Of a stretch of DNA of 64,000 nucleotides, positions 42,775 through 52,478 are shown in pieces. The DNA is from Corallococcus macrosporus. GTDB taxonomy: Bacteria; Myxococcota; Myxococcia; Myxococcales; Myxococcaceae. The position numbers were made by a program, and so were the translations under genes. The first letter of the stretch is position 1; every line of letters begins with the position of its first letter. The notes below the pieces were generated by a model. The model did no database searches and was not told where the DNA came from. It saw only the letters and a list, made by a program, of their open reading frames with translations. The stretch is taken from assembly GCF_017302985.1 (NCBI RefSeq), contig NZ_JAFIMU010000007.1, positions 1,364,001 through 1,428,000 of the forward strand, read 5' to 3'.

Positions 42775-43347
42775 GTGGAACGGAACTTCTATTGGGTGAA
42801 CATCGCGGATGTGCCTCAGTGGTACATCACGACGCCCACGCCAGCGTCCGGTGGATCCTTCGATGAGCCGTGGATGTTCGGGGAGGGCCGCCTTCTTCCA
42901 GACCCTGGTGGCATCAAGGCGCGGGTCAGGAATCCAGGGCAGAAACGCGCTTTCGTGTTCGCAGGAGTTGAACGCTCACCCATCGTCAGCGCAGCCGTCG
43001 CGAACGTGTTCAGGACCTTCGCTCCAGCGGATGTACAGCTGTTCCCGGTGTCCATCGAGGGAGAAGCCGAGCCGTACTTCGTCGTCAATGCGAACCGAGT
43101 GGTGGATTGCATCGACGAGGTGCGATGCCTGGAAGTGCAGCACCATCCCGAGGGCTCGTTCCCTGAATATGCGGGGGAGTACCGCTGGATCGATGGCCTG
43201 CGGATCGACCCTTCGAAGACGGAGGGCGCGCAGGTCCTGCGGCCCATGAAGTTCAAAACCGCGTTCATCGTCTCCGAGGAGATCAAGGCCGCCCTCGAAG
43301 CGGTGGGCAACCTGGGAGTGTCTTTCGAGCGCGTGACGGGGCCGTAG
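42775..43347 (+). CDS. Imm11 family immunity protein (cognate of toxin copy 1)
   Basis: 190-aa cytoplasmic protein resembling the Imm11/DUF1629 family (FDEPWMFGEGRLLPDPG, ADVQLFPVSIEGEAEPYFVV, FKTAFIVSEEIKAALEAVGN). GTG 42775 follows the toxin stop by nine bases with an AGGAGGG site. It should neutralise the nuclease of the preceding toxin. Compared with copy 2, the N-terminal half is diverged but the C-terminal half is nearly the same, so the variable part adjoins the variable toxin end. Confidence 0.82.
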   Translation: MERNFYWVNIADVPQWYITTPTPASGGSFDEPWMFGEGRLLPDPGGIKARVRNPGQKRAFVFAGVERSPIVSAAVANVFRTFAPADVQLFPVSIEGEAEPYFVVNANRVVDCIDEVRCLEVQHHPEGSFPEYAGEYRWIDGLRIDPSKTEGAQVLRPMKFKTAFIVSEEIKAALEAVGNLGVSFERVTGP

Positions 43348-43576
43348 GGAGCGGGGCGCTCGCGCTCTGAGAAATCGGGCGTTCCTGGTGTACAGCCACT
43401 CGTCCTGAAGTCTGTCATTGATTGACGGACGCGAGGGTCGGGCCCAGTTATTCCCTACCCTCTGGTTGTAACTCTTCACAACGCCCTCAACCCCCACCCG
43501 CCCGCGCGGGCCGGTGGAACCCGTCCTGGTGTCTCGGAGGGAGGGACGGTGTCCACCATCACGCGCACCCCCACCC

Positions 43577-44050
43577 ATGACGACCCGTACGAACTGGCTG
43601 TCCGCCGCCGTGCTGACCGTGGCCCTCTACGTCGTGCCCGCTTCCGCGCAGTCCGCGCAGTGCGTGAACGCGGACTCCACCGAAGCCGTGGCCGTCACGG
43701 CCGTCACCACCGCTGTGAACGCGGCGCGCACCGCGGCGGACACCACCCGCAATGCCCTCGCTTCGCTGAACCTGTTCACCATCCTCGCGGCCACCCAGCA
43801 GAACACCTCCGCGCTCCTGGCGGTCGCCCAGGCTGAAGCGGCGGTGGCCATGCTGGCGCCCTCCGCCCTGACGACGGACCTCCGCGCTCCGCTCGCCACC
43901 GTGACCTCCGGCGTCAGCAACCTGCGCGACGCCACCAGCCTGCTGCTCGCGGGAAACCCCGGTGCCGCGCAGCAGGCTTTCACCGTGGCACTCGGACAGG
44001 TGGACTCGGCGGTGGGCCTGGCCCGCTCGCTGCCGCCGCTCTGCCAGTGA
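43577..44050 (+). CDS. Hypothetical secreted protein
   Basis: 157-aa protein with a signal peptide (LSAAVLTVALYVVPASAQSA). The mature part is a low-complexity, Ala/Thr/Leu-rich helical stretch (VTTAVNAARTAADTTRNALA and similar), with a Cys near each end. It could be a small helical bundle. No family known. It lies between the two toxin modules; in the proposed ancestral arrangement it was convergent with carH, whose 3'-end remnant begins 12 bases after its stop. Confidence 0.68.
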   Translation: MTTRTNWLSAAVLTVALYVVPASAQSAQCVNADSTEAVAVTAVTTAVNAARTAADTTRNALASLNLFTILAATQQNTSALLAVAQAEAAVAMLAPSALTTDLRAPLATVTSGVSNLRDATSLLLAGNPGAAQQAFTVALGQVDSAVGLARSLPPLCQ

Positions 44051-44061
44051 CGCATGCGGGT

Positions 44062-44103
44062 GCTCAGCCCGCCAGTTGCGTCCAGTCCTCGTCGTGGGTG
44101 AAG
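44062..44103. repeat. 42-bp direct repeat: carH 3'-end remnant (left boundary)
   Basis: Identical to 52861-52902 at 41 of 42 positions (mismatch at repeat base 30, G versus C). The partner is the end of carH: its stop codon, last 13 codons and two bases beyond. Here the sequence is isolated from any reading frame. It marks the left edge of an 8.76-kb insert. Confidence 0.9.
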
Positions 44104-44198
44104 GCCTGAGCAGCATCAGGGGTCCGTTGCAGTTGTGATTCCCCGAGGTCAGGATGCCGCGCCTCCTGAGTTCCCGGAAGGCAAACCTCGGGGAAGCC

Positions 44199-45446
44199 AT
44201 GAGATGGTTTGTAGCCGTTCCCCTGCTGCTACTCATGGCAGGGTGTTCGACCTCCCGTGTTGTGGTCCATCTCGAGACCGGGAACGGTCAGCGCATCGTC
44301 CACGATGCGGTGGAGATGGCCCCGGTCCAGGTGGACGAGGACGCATTCACGTCCGCGCTCACGCAGCTCATCCTGGACCTGCGCATGGACGTTGCGCTCC
44401 GTGAGACGGAAGCAGCGGATGCGCGAGGCTGGGTGCGCTCCAGGACGCTGCTCGCCTCCTCGGGGGGCATCGCGGACGACGGTCTGTCCCTGGTGGGAGG
44501 CACGGGGCTGACGCTTTCGCGCAAGGACCGGACGCTCATGGCGCTGTCCTTCGCGCTCGACAGCGTGTGGGAGGGCGTCGGGGCCGAGGTGGGCAAGCTG
44601 CTGAACCCGGCGGCGCTCAAGGCCATGGTGACGTCGGCCGCGCTGAGCCTGCTGCTCACGATGACGCTGCCCGAGCCTGTCACCAAGGCCATCGCCGTGG
44701 CGCTGACGGCGGCGACGGTGGCCTACCTGGGCATCGTGCCGGTCTGGGAGATGGGCCGGGGCTTCGTGCGGCTCTGGGACGAAGCGGGGACGGCGACGAG
44801 TGTCATTGAATTGCAGGACATCGGGCACCGCTTCGGAAGGGTGCTCGGCGCGAACGGAACGCGCGTCCTCGTGCTGCTCGTCACGGCGTCGCTCGGCGGC
44901 AAGAACGCGATGGCGGCCCAGGGTCCGAAGCTCCCGGGCTTCCCCCAGGCCGCGCTCCGAGCTGAAGCGGAGGCGGGTTTCCAGCTCGGGGCCGCCATGA
45001 GCGGCGGCGTGACGTCCATCTCGCTGCCCGCCGCAGGCGTGCTCAACGTGGCGCTCGCACCGGGTGCCGCCGCGGCGCTCGCGATGTACTCGAACGGCCA
45101 GATTCCAGGTGACACCGAGGGGCCGGTTCACCACATCTGCACGAACAAGAACCTCATCTCGACTGTCACAGGCGGTCCTTGGACGCCGAGATGCGAAGAT
45201 GTCTTCAAGAAGGCCGGCATGACCCTCGAAGACGCTTCCAACAAGGTGCATCTCAATGGTCATGAAGGACCACACCCGGAGCAGTATCACAACGCGGTTA
45301 TGGTTCGTCTTGAACGTGCCGTTGCACGATGTAGGACGACGGAGACCTGCCGGGCCAGTTTGATGGAGGAACTCGCAAGGATCGCCAACGAACTTCTAAC
45401 GCCGGGCTCTTCGTTGAGGAGTCTCATCGTGAAGGTGGAGGGCTGA
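44199..45446 (+). CDS. SitA5-like lipoprotein polymorphic toxin with C-terminal AHH-type nuclease (copy 2)
   Basis: 415-aa paralogue of the toxin at 41527. Same architecture: lipobox LLMAGC, conserved body, C-terminal nuclease with His311-His312 (VHHICTNKN) and GHEGPHPEQYH. Residues about 68-310 match copy 1 almost exactly in DNA, whereas the signal region and especially the last about 95 residues differ (for example RCEDVFKKAGMTLEDASNKV versus ACEEIFEKAGMTLEDAANKV). The 78-nt leader is also homologous to copy 1 (GGTCCGTTG at 44121). The differing toxin end implies another immunity specificity. Confidence 0.82.
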   Translation: MRWFVAVPLLLLMAGCSTSRVVVHLETGNGQRIVHDAVEMAPVQVDEDAFTSALTQLILDLRMDVALRETEAADARGWVRSRTLLASSGGIADDGLSLVGGTGLTLSRKDRTLMALSFALDSVWEGVGAEVGKLLNPAALKAMVTSAALSLLLTMTLPEPVTKAIAVALTAATVAYLGIVPVWEMGRGFVRLWDEAGTATSVIELQDIGHRFGRVLGANGTRVLVLLVTASLGGKNAMAAQGPKLPGFPQAALRAEAEAGFQLGAAMSGGVTSISLPAAGVLNVALAPGAAAALAMYSNGQIPGDTEGPVHHICTNKNLISTVTGGPWTPRCEDVFKKAGMTLEDASNKVHLNGHEGPHPEQYHNAVMVRLERAVARCRTTETCRASLMEELARIANELLTPGSSLRSLIVKVEG

Positions 45447-45447
45447 G

Positions 45448-46029
45448 GTGGAGCGTCACTTCTACTGGCTGGGTATCGCTGACGTACCGCAGTGGGTGGT
45501 CATGACGCCTGCACCCGCAGGCGGTGGTGCGTTCGATGAGCCCTGGATGTTCGCGGACGGTCGCGTGCTTCCAGACCCTGGGCACATGAGAGCCCAGATT
45601 TCACATGCGGGTAGACAGCGCGCATTCGTGTTCTCTGGGATAGAGCAGGCCCCCATCGTCAGCGAAGCCGTCGCGAACGCCTTCAAGTCCATCGCGCCAG
45701 GCGATGTTCAACTATTTCCGGTGTCGATCGAGGGAGAAGCCGAGTCGTACTTCGTCGTCAATGCGACCCGTGTGATTGATTGCATTGACGAGGCACGATG
45801 CCGGGAGGTGCATCACTATGCCCCAGGCTCATTCCCTGAATACGAAGGGGAGTACCGCTGGATCTACGGCCTGCGGATCGACCCGACGAAGACGGAGGGC
45901 GCGCAGGTCTTTCGGCCCCTGAAGTTCAAGACCGCGTTCATCGTCTCCGAAGAGCTCAAGAGCGCCCTCGAAGCGGTGGGGAACCTGGGAGTGTCATTCG
46001 AACGCGTGACGGGGCTGCGCGCACCCTGA
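45448..46029 (+). CDS. Imm11 family immunity protein (cognate of toxin copy 2)
   Basis: 193-aa Imm11-type protein starting with GTG one base after the toxin-2 stop, so tightly coupled to it. It shares FDEPWMFADGRVLPDPG, DVQLFPVSIEGEAESYFVV and FKTAFIVSEELKSALEAVGN with copy 1. Residues about 5-75 are much more different than the C-terminal half. The partner toxin is inferred from adjacency. The next gene, hsdM, starts about 150 bases further on. Confidence 0.82.
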   Translation: MERHFYWLGIADVPQWVVMTPAPAGGGAFDEPWMFADGRVLPDPGHMRAQISHAGRQRAFVFSGIEQAPIVSEAVANAFKSIAPGDVQLFPVSIEGEAESYFVVNATRVIDCIDEARCREVHHYAPGSFPEYEGEYRWIYGLRIDPTKTEGAQVFRPLKFKTAFIVSEELKSALEAVGNLGVSFERVTGLRAP

Positions 46030-46078
46030 GTGAGGAGTGCTCCACGGCCTGGGGGCTTGACGCGCCTCTCTTGGAGAT

Positions 46079-46096
46079 GGCCGTCCCTGAACGGCC
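46079..46096. other. Inverted repeat between immunity and hsdM genes
   Basis: GGCCGT / ACGGCC with a 6-nt loop (ccctga). It lies about 50 bases past the immunity stop and 85 bases before the hsdM start. It could be a weak terminator or an operator for the restriction operon. Confidence 0.4.
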
Positions 46097-46180
46097 GCTG
46101 CTACCATGACCGGCATTGCCCCGGAGCGGCATCCGCAACCCGCTCCCCCCTTCGCTCCGGGTGCTCGAAAGAATGCCTTC

Positions 46181-47923
46181 ATGAGTGAGCCGAACCTCTC
46201 CTCCTTCATCTGGTCGGTCGCGGACCTGCTGCGCGGTGACTACAAGCAGTCTGAATACGGGAAGGTCATCCTCCCGTTCACGGTGCTGCGGCGCCTCGAC
46301 TGTGTGCTCGAAGCGACGAAGCCCGCGGTCCTCGCGGAGAAGGTGGCCCGCGAGAAGGCGAAGCTCAACCCCGAGCCCTTCCTGCTCAAGAAGTCCGGCC
46401 AGCACTTCTTCAACACGTCGCCGCTCGACCTGAAGAAGCTCATGGGCGACCAGCACAACATCGCCGAGAACCTGCGCGCCTACGTGCAGGAGTTCTCACC
46501 GTCGGTGCGGGACATCTTCGAGCGCTTCGAGTTCCACACGCAGATCGACAGGCTTGCGAAGACCGGGCTGCTGTACCTGGTGACGGAGAAGTTCGCGAAC
46601 ATCGACCTGCACCCCGACGTCGTGAACAACGAGAAGATGGGCTCGGTGTTCGAGGAGCTGATCCGCAAATTCGCCGAACTGTCGAACGAGACCGCCGGAG
46701 AGCACTTTACGCCCCGCGAGGTCATCCGGCTCATGGTCAACCTCCTCTTCATCGAGGACGACGACGCACTCGTGAAGCCGGGCATTGTGCGCCACCTGTA
46801 CGACCCGACGGCCGGCACGGGTGGCATGTTGAGTGTGGCTGGTGAGCACCTGGCCGAGCTGAATCCAGGTGCCCGTCTGGTCATGTACGGACAGGAGCTG
46901 AACCCCGAGTCGTACGCCATCTGCAAGGCGGACATGCTCATCAAGGGGCAGGACGTCGCCAACATCGTCTTCGGCAACACGCTCTCCGCGGACGGCCACC
47001 CCGGGAAGCACTTCGACTACATGCTGTCGAACCCGCCGTTCGGCGTGGAGTGGAAGAAGATCGAGAAGGAGGTCCGCAAGGAGGCCGAACAGCAGGGCTT
47101 CAATGGCCGCTTCGGCCCGGGCCTGCCGCGTGTGAGTGACGGCTCGCTGCTGTTCCTCCTGCACCTGGTGTCGAAGATGCGGCCGGAGAAGGACGGCGGA
47201 AGCCGCTTCGGCATCGTCCTCAACGGCTCGCCGCTCTTCACGGGTGGGGCGGGGTCGGGTGAGAGCGAAATCCGCCGCTACATGCTGGAGAACGACTTGG
47301 TGGAGGCCATCATCGGCCTGCCCACGGACATGTTCTACAACACGGGCATCAGCACCTATGTGTGGATCGTAAGCAACCGGAAGCCTGCCCAGCGCAAGGG
47401 CAAGGTGCAACTCATCGACGCGAGCAGCTTCTTCCAGAAGATGCGCAAGAGCCTCGGCAGCAAGCGCAAGGAATTGAGCCCTGAGCACATCACGGACATC
47501 ACGCAAATCTTCGGCGCCTTCAGGAAGGTGACGCGGGCGGGGGTGCCCATCAGCCGCATCTTCAAGAACGAGGACTTCGGCTACCGCACCATCGCGGTCG
47601 AGCGTCCCGAGCGTGACGCGCAGGGCCGCCCGGTGCTGGGGACGAAGGGCAAGGGCAAGGGCAAGCCCGTGGCGGACGCGAACCTGCGCGACACGGAGAA
47701 CGTCCCGCTGTCCGAGGATGTCGCTACGTACTTCCAACGCGAGGTGATCCCCCATGCGCCGGACGCTTGGATCGATCACGAGAAGACGAAGGTGGGCTAC
47801 GAGATTCCCTTCAACCGGCACTTCTACATCTTCAAGCCGCCGCGTCCGCTCGCGGAGATTGATGCTGAGTTGAAGGGTGTTACCGACCGTATCGTCACGA
47901 TGATTGGTGGGCTGTCGAAATGA
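46181..47923 (+). CDS. hsdM: Type I restriction-modification DNA methyltransferase HsdM
   Basis: 580-aa N6-adenine methyltransferase subunit. N-terminal HsdM_N domain [23 protein letters not shown]-binding motif I DPTAGTGG at Asp208; catalytic motif IV NPPF at 284-287. With HsdS it methylates the recognition sites and, with HsdR, forms the restriction complex. ATG 46181 (MSEPNLSSF) is chosen; an ATG at 46106 would add 25 poorly conserved residues. The stop overlaps the hsdS start by 4 bp. Confidence 0.95.
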   Translation: MSEPNLSSFIWSVADLLRGDYKQSEYGKVILPFTVLRRLDCVLEATKPAVLAEKVAREKAKLNPEPFLLKKSGQHFFNTSPLDLKKLMGDQHNIAENLRAYVQEFSPSVRDIFERFEFHTQIDRLAKTGLLYLVTEKFANIDLHPDVVNNEKMGSVFEELIRKFAELSNETAGEHFTPREVIRLMVNLLFIEDDDALVKPGIVRHLYDPTAGTGGMLSVAGEHLAELNPGARLVMYGQELNPESYAICKADMLIKGQDVANIVFGNTLSADGHPGKHFDYMLSNPPFGVEWKKIEKEVRKEAEQQGFNGRFGPGLPRVSDGSLLFLLHLVSKMRPEKDGGSRFGIVLNGSPLFTGGAGSGESEIRRYMLENDLVEAIIGLPTDMFYNTGISTYVWIVSNRKPAQRKGKVQLIDASSFFQKMRKSLGSKRKELSPEHITDITQIFGAFRKVTRAGVPISRIFKNEDFGYRTIAVERPERDAQGRPVLGTKGKGKGKPVADANLRDTENVPLSEDVATYFQREVIPHAPDAWIDHEKTKVGYEIPFNRHFYIFKPPRPLAEIDAELKGVTDRIVTMIGGLSK

Positions 47924-49266
47924 GTTTCCCTCGCTACCCAAAGTACAAGGACAGCGGTGTCGAGTGGTTGGGGGAAGTGCCGACGCACTGGGAGCTTCGA
48001 AAGCTCAAGCACATCGCATCATTCGTGGGAGGGGGGACACCGAGTCGAGAGCGCCCTGACTATTGGAACGGCAATACTCCTTGGGTTTCCCCAAAGGATA
48101 TGAAATCCGAGCGCATCACTGAGACTGAGGAGGCCATCACCATGGACGGCTTGGCCAATAGTACAGCCACGCTCATCCCGCCCCAGCAGGTCCTCATGGT
48201 GGTGCGGTCGGGAATCTTGAAGCATACGATTCCCGTCGCCATCAACGATGTGCCAGTGGCACTGAACCAAGATGTCAAAGCGATTTCCTTCCTCACGGAT
48301 TTCTGCATTTCAAGCTACTTTCTTCGCTGGGTACAGGGCCTTAACGACAGCCTTCTGAATGCATGGGCAAAACAGGGGGCCACTGTCGAGAGTCTTGAGT
48401 CCGAGTATCTTACGAATACCGTTATCGCGCTTCCAACTCTCTCTGAGCAAAGCGCCATCACAGCGTTCCTTGATTGCGAAACCACGAAGATCGATGAGTT
48501 GGTGGCCGAGCAGGAACGATTGATCGAGCTACTGAAGGAAAAGCGCGGAGCCGTCATCTCCCACGCCGTCACCAAGGGGTTGAACCCCGACGCTCCCATG
48601 AAACCCTCGGGCGTCGAGTGGCTGGGCGAGGTGCCAGCGCATTGGGAGGTCAAAAAGCTAAAGCATGTCAGTCCCGAATTGACGGTGGGCATCGTGGTTG
48701 AGCCTTCAAAGCTATACGTTGACGAGGGCGTTCCGGCACTTCGCTCACTCAATGTCCGGGCTGGGGAAATCTCGTTGGACAACATGGTTTTCATCACCCA
48801 TACGGGTCATAAAATCCATTCGAAGTCGAGACTGAGAGCAGGCGATATTGTCGCCGTTCGAACGGGCCAACCTGGGGCGGCGGCTGTGATTCCACTGGAA
48901 CTTGACGGCTGCAACTGCATCGACCTTATTGTGATCCGGAAGCCAATTATCGGTTCCGAACGATTTCTGTGCTGGTACTTCGGCTCTGACTCGGCGTTGG
49001 GCCAGTTCGCGGTCGGCTCTGGCGGCGCGATCCAACAGCACTTCAACATCAGCACCGCTGCGGAACTCATTATTCCAGTGCCACCCGCTGCCGACCAAAT
49101 CCGCATCGCAGCTTTCCTAGATGCGACGACCGCAAAGTTCGACGCCCTCACTGCGGAGGCCCAGCGCGCCATCGAACTCCTCCAAGAGCGCCGCACCGCC
49201 CTGATCTCCGCCGCTGTCACCGGCCAGATCGACGTCCGTGCCATCGCCGGAAGGGCCGCGGCGTGA
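47920..49266 (+). CDS. hsdS: Type I restriction-modification specificity subunit HsdS
   Basis: 448-aa specificity subunit with two target-recognition domains. Each is introduced by an almost identical segment: [20 protein letters not shown] (Ser12) and [20 protein letters not shown] (Ser230). The two halves also end in similar helical spacers ([25 protein letters not shown] and [25 protein letters not shown], shown in part). Each TRD reads one half of a bipartite DNA target. The TRDs are visibly more A/T-rich than the flanking genes, as expected for exchanged domains. Confidence 0.94.
   Translation: MSFPRYPKYKDSGVEWLGEVPTHWELRKLKHIASFVGGGTPSRERPDYWNGNTPWVSPKDMKSERITETEEAITMDGLANSTATLIPPQQVLMVVRSGILKHTIPVAINDVPVALNQDVKAISFLTDFCISSYFLRWVQGLNDSLLNAWAKQGATVESLESEYLTNTVIALPTLSEQSAITAFLDCETTKIDELVAEQERLIELLKEKRGAVISHAVTKGLNPDAPMKPSGVEWLGEVPAHWEVKKLKHVSPELTVGIVVEPSKLYVDEGVPALRSLNVRAGEISLDNMVFITHTGHKIHSKSRLRAGDIVAVRTGQPGAAAVIPLELDGCNCIDLIVIRKPIIGSERFLCWYFGSDSALGQFAVGSGGAIQQHFNISTAAELIIPVPPAADQIRIAAFLDATTAKFDALTAEAQRAIELLQERRTALISAAVTGQIDVRAIAGRAAA
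47953..48012 (+). repeat. HsdS internal conserved repeat, copy 1
   Basis: Encodes [20 protein letters not shown]. The same 60-base unit recurs at 48607-48666 with synonymous and few replacement changes. It could mediate domain exchange by recombination within or between hsdS genes. Confidence 0.7.
48607..48666 (+). repeat. HsdS internal conserved repeat, copy 2
   Basis: Encodes [20 protein letters not shown] and starts the second target-recognition domain. Direct repeat of 47953-48012. Confidence 0.7.
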
Positions 49267-52200
49267 GCCTCCACAAGGAAATCAGCTTCGAGTCCGAGAT
49301 CTGCGCCCACCTCGCCTCTCAAGGTTGGCTCTACTCAGACAAAGACGCATCAGCCTACGACCGTTCCCGCGCGCTCTTCCCGCCCGATGTCCTCACCTGG
49401 GTCCAGGCCACCCAACCCAAGGCCTGGGAGACGCTGACGAAGAACCACGGCAGCAAGGCCGAAGAGACGCTGCTCAACCGCCTGCGCGACCAGCTTAATC
49501 AGCGTGGCACGCTCGATGTCCTGCGCCACGGCATCGAATTGCTGGGCCTCAAGCAGCCGCTCAAGCTCGCCGAGTTCAAGCCCGCGCTCGCCATCAACCC
49601 CGACATCTTCGCGCGCTACGAAGCCAACCGGCTGCGCGTGGTGCGGCAAGTGCGCTACTCCGTCCACAACGAGAACAGCATCGACTTGGTGCTCTTCCTC
49701 AATGGAGTGCCTGTCGCGACGGCCGAGCTGAAGACCGACTTCACCCAAAGCGTCACGGACGCCATCGACCAGTACCGTTTCGACCGACTGCCGCATCCCA
49801 AGGGCCAATCCCCTGAACCGCTGCTCTCCTTCCCGAGCGGTGCGCTGGTGCACTTCGCTGTGAGCAACCGCGAAGTCCACATGGTGACGCGCCTTGAAGG
49901 GCCGGCGACCGGCTTCCTTCCCTTCAACCAGGGCGACGACGGCGGCGCGGGCAACCCCGTGAATCCTTCCGGCGGCCACCGCACCGCGTACCTGTGGGAG
50001 CAGGTCTGGGCGCGCGAGAGCTGGCTCGAAATCCTGGGGCGCTACCTCATTGCCCAGCGCGACCCGAAGAAGCAGATCACCCGGCTCCTCTTCCCCCGTT
50101 ACCACCAGCTGGACGTTACCCGGAAGCTCCAGGCCGCAGTGCTCGCGGATGGCCCCGGCACGAAGTACCTTGTGCAGCACTCAGCCGGTTCGGGGAAGAC
50201 GAACTCCATTGCCTGGACGGCGCACTTCCTGGCCGAGCTGCACGACGCCCAGCACCAGAAGGTTTTCGACACGGTGCTGGTCGTCTCCGACCGCAACGTC
50301 ATCGACACCCAGCTCCAGGAGGCCATCTTCGGTTTCGAGCGCACGACCGGCGTCGTGGCCACCATCACGAACAAGGACGGGAGCAAGAGCGGCAAGCTCG
50401 CCGAGGCGCTCTCCGGCAAGAAGAAGATCGTCGTCTGCACCGTCCAGACGTTCCCCTTCGCCATCGAGGAAGTGCGGCGGCTGGCTGCGACGCAAGGCAA
50501 GCGCTTCGCCGTCATCGCCGACGAGGCCCACAGCTCACAGACCGGTGAGACCGCCTCCAAGCTCAAGTCCGTCCTCTCCCCTGCGGAGCTGGCGGAGCTC
50601 AACGACGGTGGCGAGGTGAGCAGCGAGGACCTCCTCACGGCGCAGATGGAGTCACGCGCCAGTGACGCCGGCATCACGTTCGTTGCGTTCACGGCCACGC
50701 CGAAGAGCAAGACGATGGAGATCTTCGGCACCCGGCCGGATCCGTCGCGCAAGCCCGCGCCCGACAACATCCCGGTGCCCTTCCACGTCTATTCCATGCG
50801 GCAGGCCATCGAGGAGAAGTTCATCCTCGACGTGCTGAAGAACTACACGCCGTACAGCCTGGCCTTCAAGCTCGCCCATGAAGGCAAGGAGGTGGACGAG
50901 AAGGAGGTGGAGAAGAGCGCCGCGCTGAAGCGGATCATGGGCTGGGTCCGGCTCCATCCCTACAACATCGAGCAGAAGGTACGGGTCGTGGTGGAGCACT
51001 ACCGAGCGCACGTCGCCCCGCTGCTGGCTGGACAGGCCAAGGCGATGGTCGTCGTCGCCAGCCGGGTGGAGGCCGTGCGCTGGCAGCTCGCCATCGAGAA
51101 GTACATCCAGGAGCACGGCTATAAGATGGGGACGCTCGTGGCGTTCTCCGGCGAGGTCGTGGACGGGAAGTCCGGACCGGAGCCGTTCACAGAGAACAGC
51201 AAGGCGCTGAACCCCCACCTGAAGGGACGCGACATCCGGGAGGCATTTAAGGGCGGCGAGTACCAGGTGCTGCTCGTCGCGAACAAGTTCCAGACCGGCT
51301 TCGACCAGCCCCTGCTCTGCGGCATGTACGTGGACAAGCGGTTGGCGGGCATCCAGGCGGTCCAGACGCTGTCGCGGCTGAACCGCGCGCATCCGGGCAA
51401 GGACACGACCTACATCGTGGACTTCGTCAATGACGCGGCGGACATCCTCACCGCGTTCAAGACGTACTACACGACCGCGGAGCTGTCGGCCACGACCGAC
51501 CCGAACGTGGTGTTCAACCTGCGCGCCAAGCTTGACGGTGCGGGCCATTACGACGACTTCGAGGTCGAGCGTGTGGTGGAAGCAGAGCTCAACCCCAGGG
51601 CGAGGCAGAGTGACCTCGTGAAGGCCATCGAGCCGGTCGTGGACCGGCTCATGAAGCGCTTCAAGGCCGCGCAAGAGGCACTCAGAGCCGCCAACGAACG
51701 CGCTGACTCGAAGGCCCGGAAGGACGCGAAGGCTGAGCTGGATGCCCTCGCCCTCTTCAAGTCGGACATGGGGGCCTACCTCCGGCTCTACACGTTCCTC
51801 TCCCAGATTTTCGACTACGGCAGCACCGCCATCGAGAAGCGGGCCATTTTCTACAAACGCCTGCTCCCGCTGCTTGAGTTTGGACGCGAGCGCGAGGACA
51901 TCGACCTGTCGAAGGTGAAGCTCACGCACTACACGCTCAGGGAGCATGCCAAGGTCCCGCTTCCGCTCTCCGTGGGAGAGAAGCCGACGCTCTTCCCCGC
52001 GACGGAGGCGGGCGGAGGCAGCGTGCAGGAGAAGGAGCGTGCAAGGCTCCAGGAGATCATTGAAAAGGTGAACACGCTGTTCGAAGGAGAGCTTTCGGAC
52101 CAGGACAAGCTCGTCTACGTGAACAGTGTCTTGCTGGGAAAATTGCTGGAGTCCACCACGCTGGCCCAGCAGGCCGCGAACAACACCAAGGAGCAGTTCG

Positions 52201-52397
52201 CGAACTCGCCAGATCTCCGGGAAGAGATCATGAGTGCCATCATCGACGCGCTCGACGCGCATGCGCTGATGAGCAAACAGGCGCTGGACTCCGAGAGCGT
52301 CCGCAATGGCATCAAGGACATCCTGCTCAACCACGCGATGCTGTGGGAGGCCCTGCGATCCAAGGTGCGCACGGTTGGAGAGAATCCTCAGCGGTAG
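49263..52397 (+). CDS. hsdR: Type I restriction endonuclease subunit HsdR
   Basis: 1044-aa motor/nuclease subunit. N-terminal PD-(D/E)xK nuclease domain with Asp in SIDLVLFLNG and Glu155-Leu-Lys157; SF2 helicase with Walker A SAGSGKT (Lys312) and DEAH at 420-423; a C-terminal helical domain that docks on HsdM/HsdS. It translocates and cuts unmodified DNA far from the site. The start is GTG 49263, overlapping the hsdS stop by 4 bp, so the three genes form one operon (ATGA then GTGA junctions). The frame is intact. Confidence 0.95.
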   Translation: MSLHKEISFESEICAHLASQGWLYSDKDASAYDRSRALFPPDVLTWVQATQPKAWETLTKNHGSKAEETLLNRLRDQLNQRGTLDVLRHGIELLGLKQPLKLAEFKPALAINPDIFARYEANRLRVVRQVRYSVHNENSIDLVLFLNGVPVATAELKTDFTQSVTDAIDQYRFDRLPHPKGQSPEPLLSFPSGALVHFAVSNREVHMVTRLEGPATGFLPFNQGDDGGAGNPVNPSGGHRTAYLWEQVWARESWLEILGRYLIAQRDPKKQITRLLFPRYHQLDVTRKLQAAVLADGPGTKYLVQHSAGSGKTNSIAWTAHFLAELHDAQHQKVFDTVLVVSDRNVIDTQLQEAIFGFERTTGVVATITNKDGSKSGKLAEALSGKKKIVVCTVQTFPFAIEEVRRLAATQGKRFAVIADEAHSSQTGETASKLKSVLSPAELAELNDGGEVSSEDLLTAQMESRASDAGITFVAFTATPKSKTMEIFGTRPDPSRKPAPDNIPVPFHVYSMRQAIEEKFILDVLKNYTPYSLAFKLAHEGKEVDEKEVEKSAALKRIMGWVRLHPYNIEQKVRVVVEHYRAHVAPLLAGQAKAMVVVASRVEAVRWQLAIEKYIQEHGYKMGTLVAFSGEVVDGKSGPEPFTENSKALNPHLKGRDIREAFKGGEYQVLLVANKFQTGFDQPLLCGMYVDKRLAGIQAVQTLSRLNRAHPGKDTTYIVDFVNDAADILTAFKTYYTTAELSATTDPNVVFNLRAKLDGAGHYDDFEVERVVEAELNPRARQSDLVKAIEPVVDRLMKRFKAAQEALRAANERADSKARKDAKAELDALALFKSDMGAYLRLYTFLSQIFDYGSTAIEKRAIFYKRLLPLLEFGREREDIDLSKVKLTHYTLREHAKVPLPLSVGEKPTLFPATEAGGGSVQEKERARLQEIIEKVNTLFEGELSDQDKLVYVNSVLLGKLLESTTLAQQAANNTKEQFANSPDLREEIMSAIIDALDAHALMSKQALDSESVRNGIKDILLNHAMLWEALRSKVRTVGENPQR

Positions 52398-52478
52398 GTT
52401 CGCATGGTCAGGGAATGCGATTGGAGCTCCTGATGCGGCTTCCATGGCTGGTGCCGCCAAGGATTTCGGAGCCATCCC

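Noticed and set aside
44062-44103. Truncated carH pseudogene
   Set aside because: Only 13 codons remain with no start; it is better described as one arm of the direct repeat than as a gene.
46106-46180. Upstream ATG for hsdM
   Set aside because: The 25 extra residues are Pro-rich and unlike HsdM; the ATG at 46181 begins the recognised domain.
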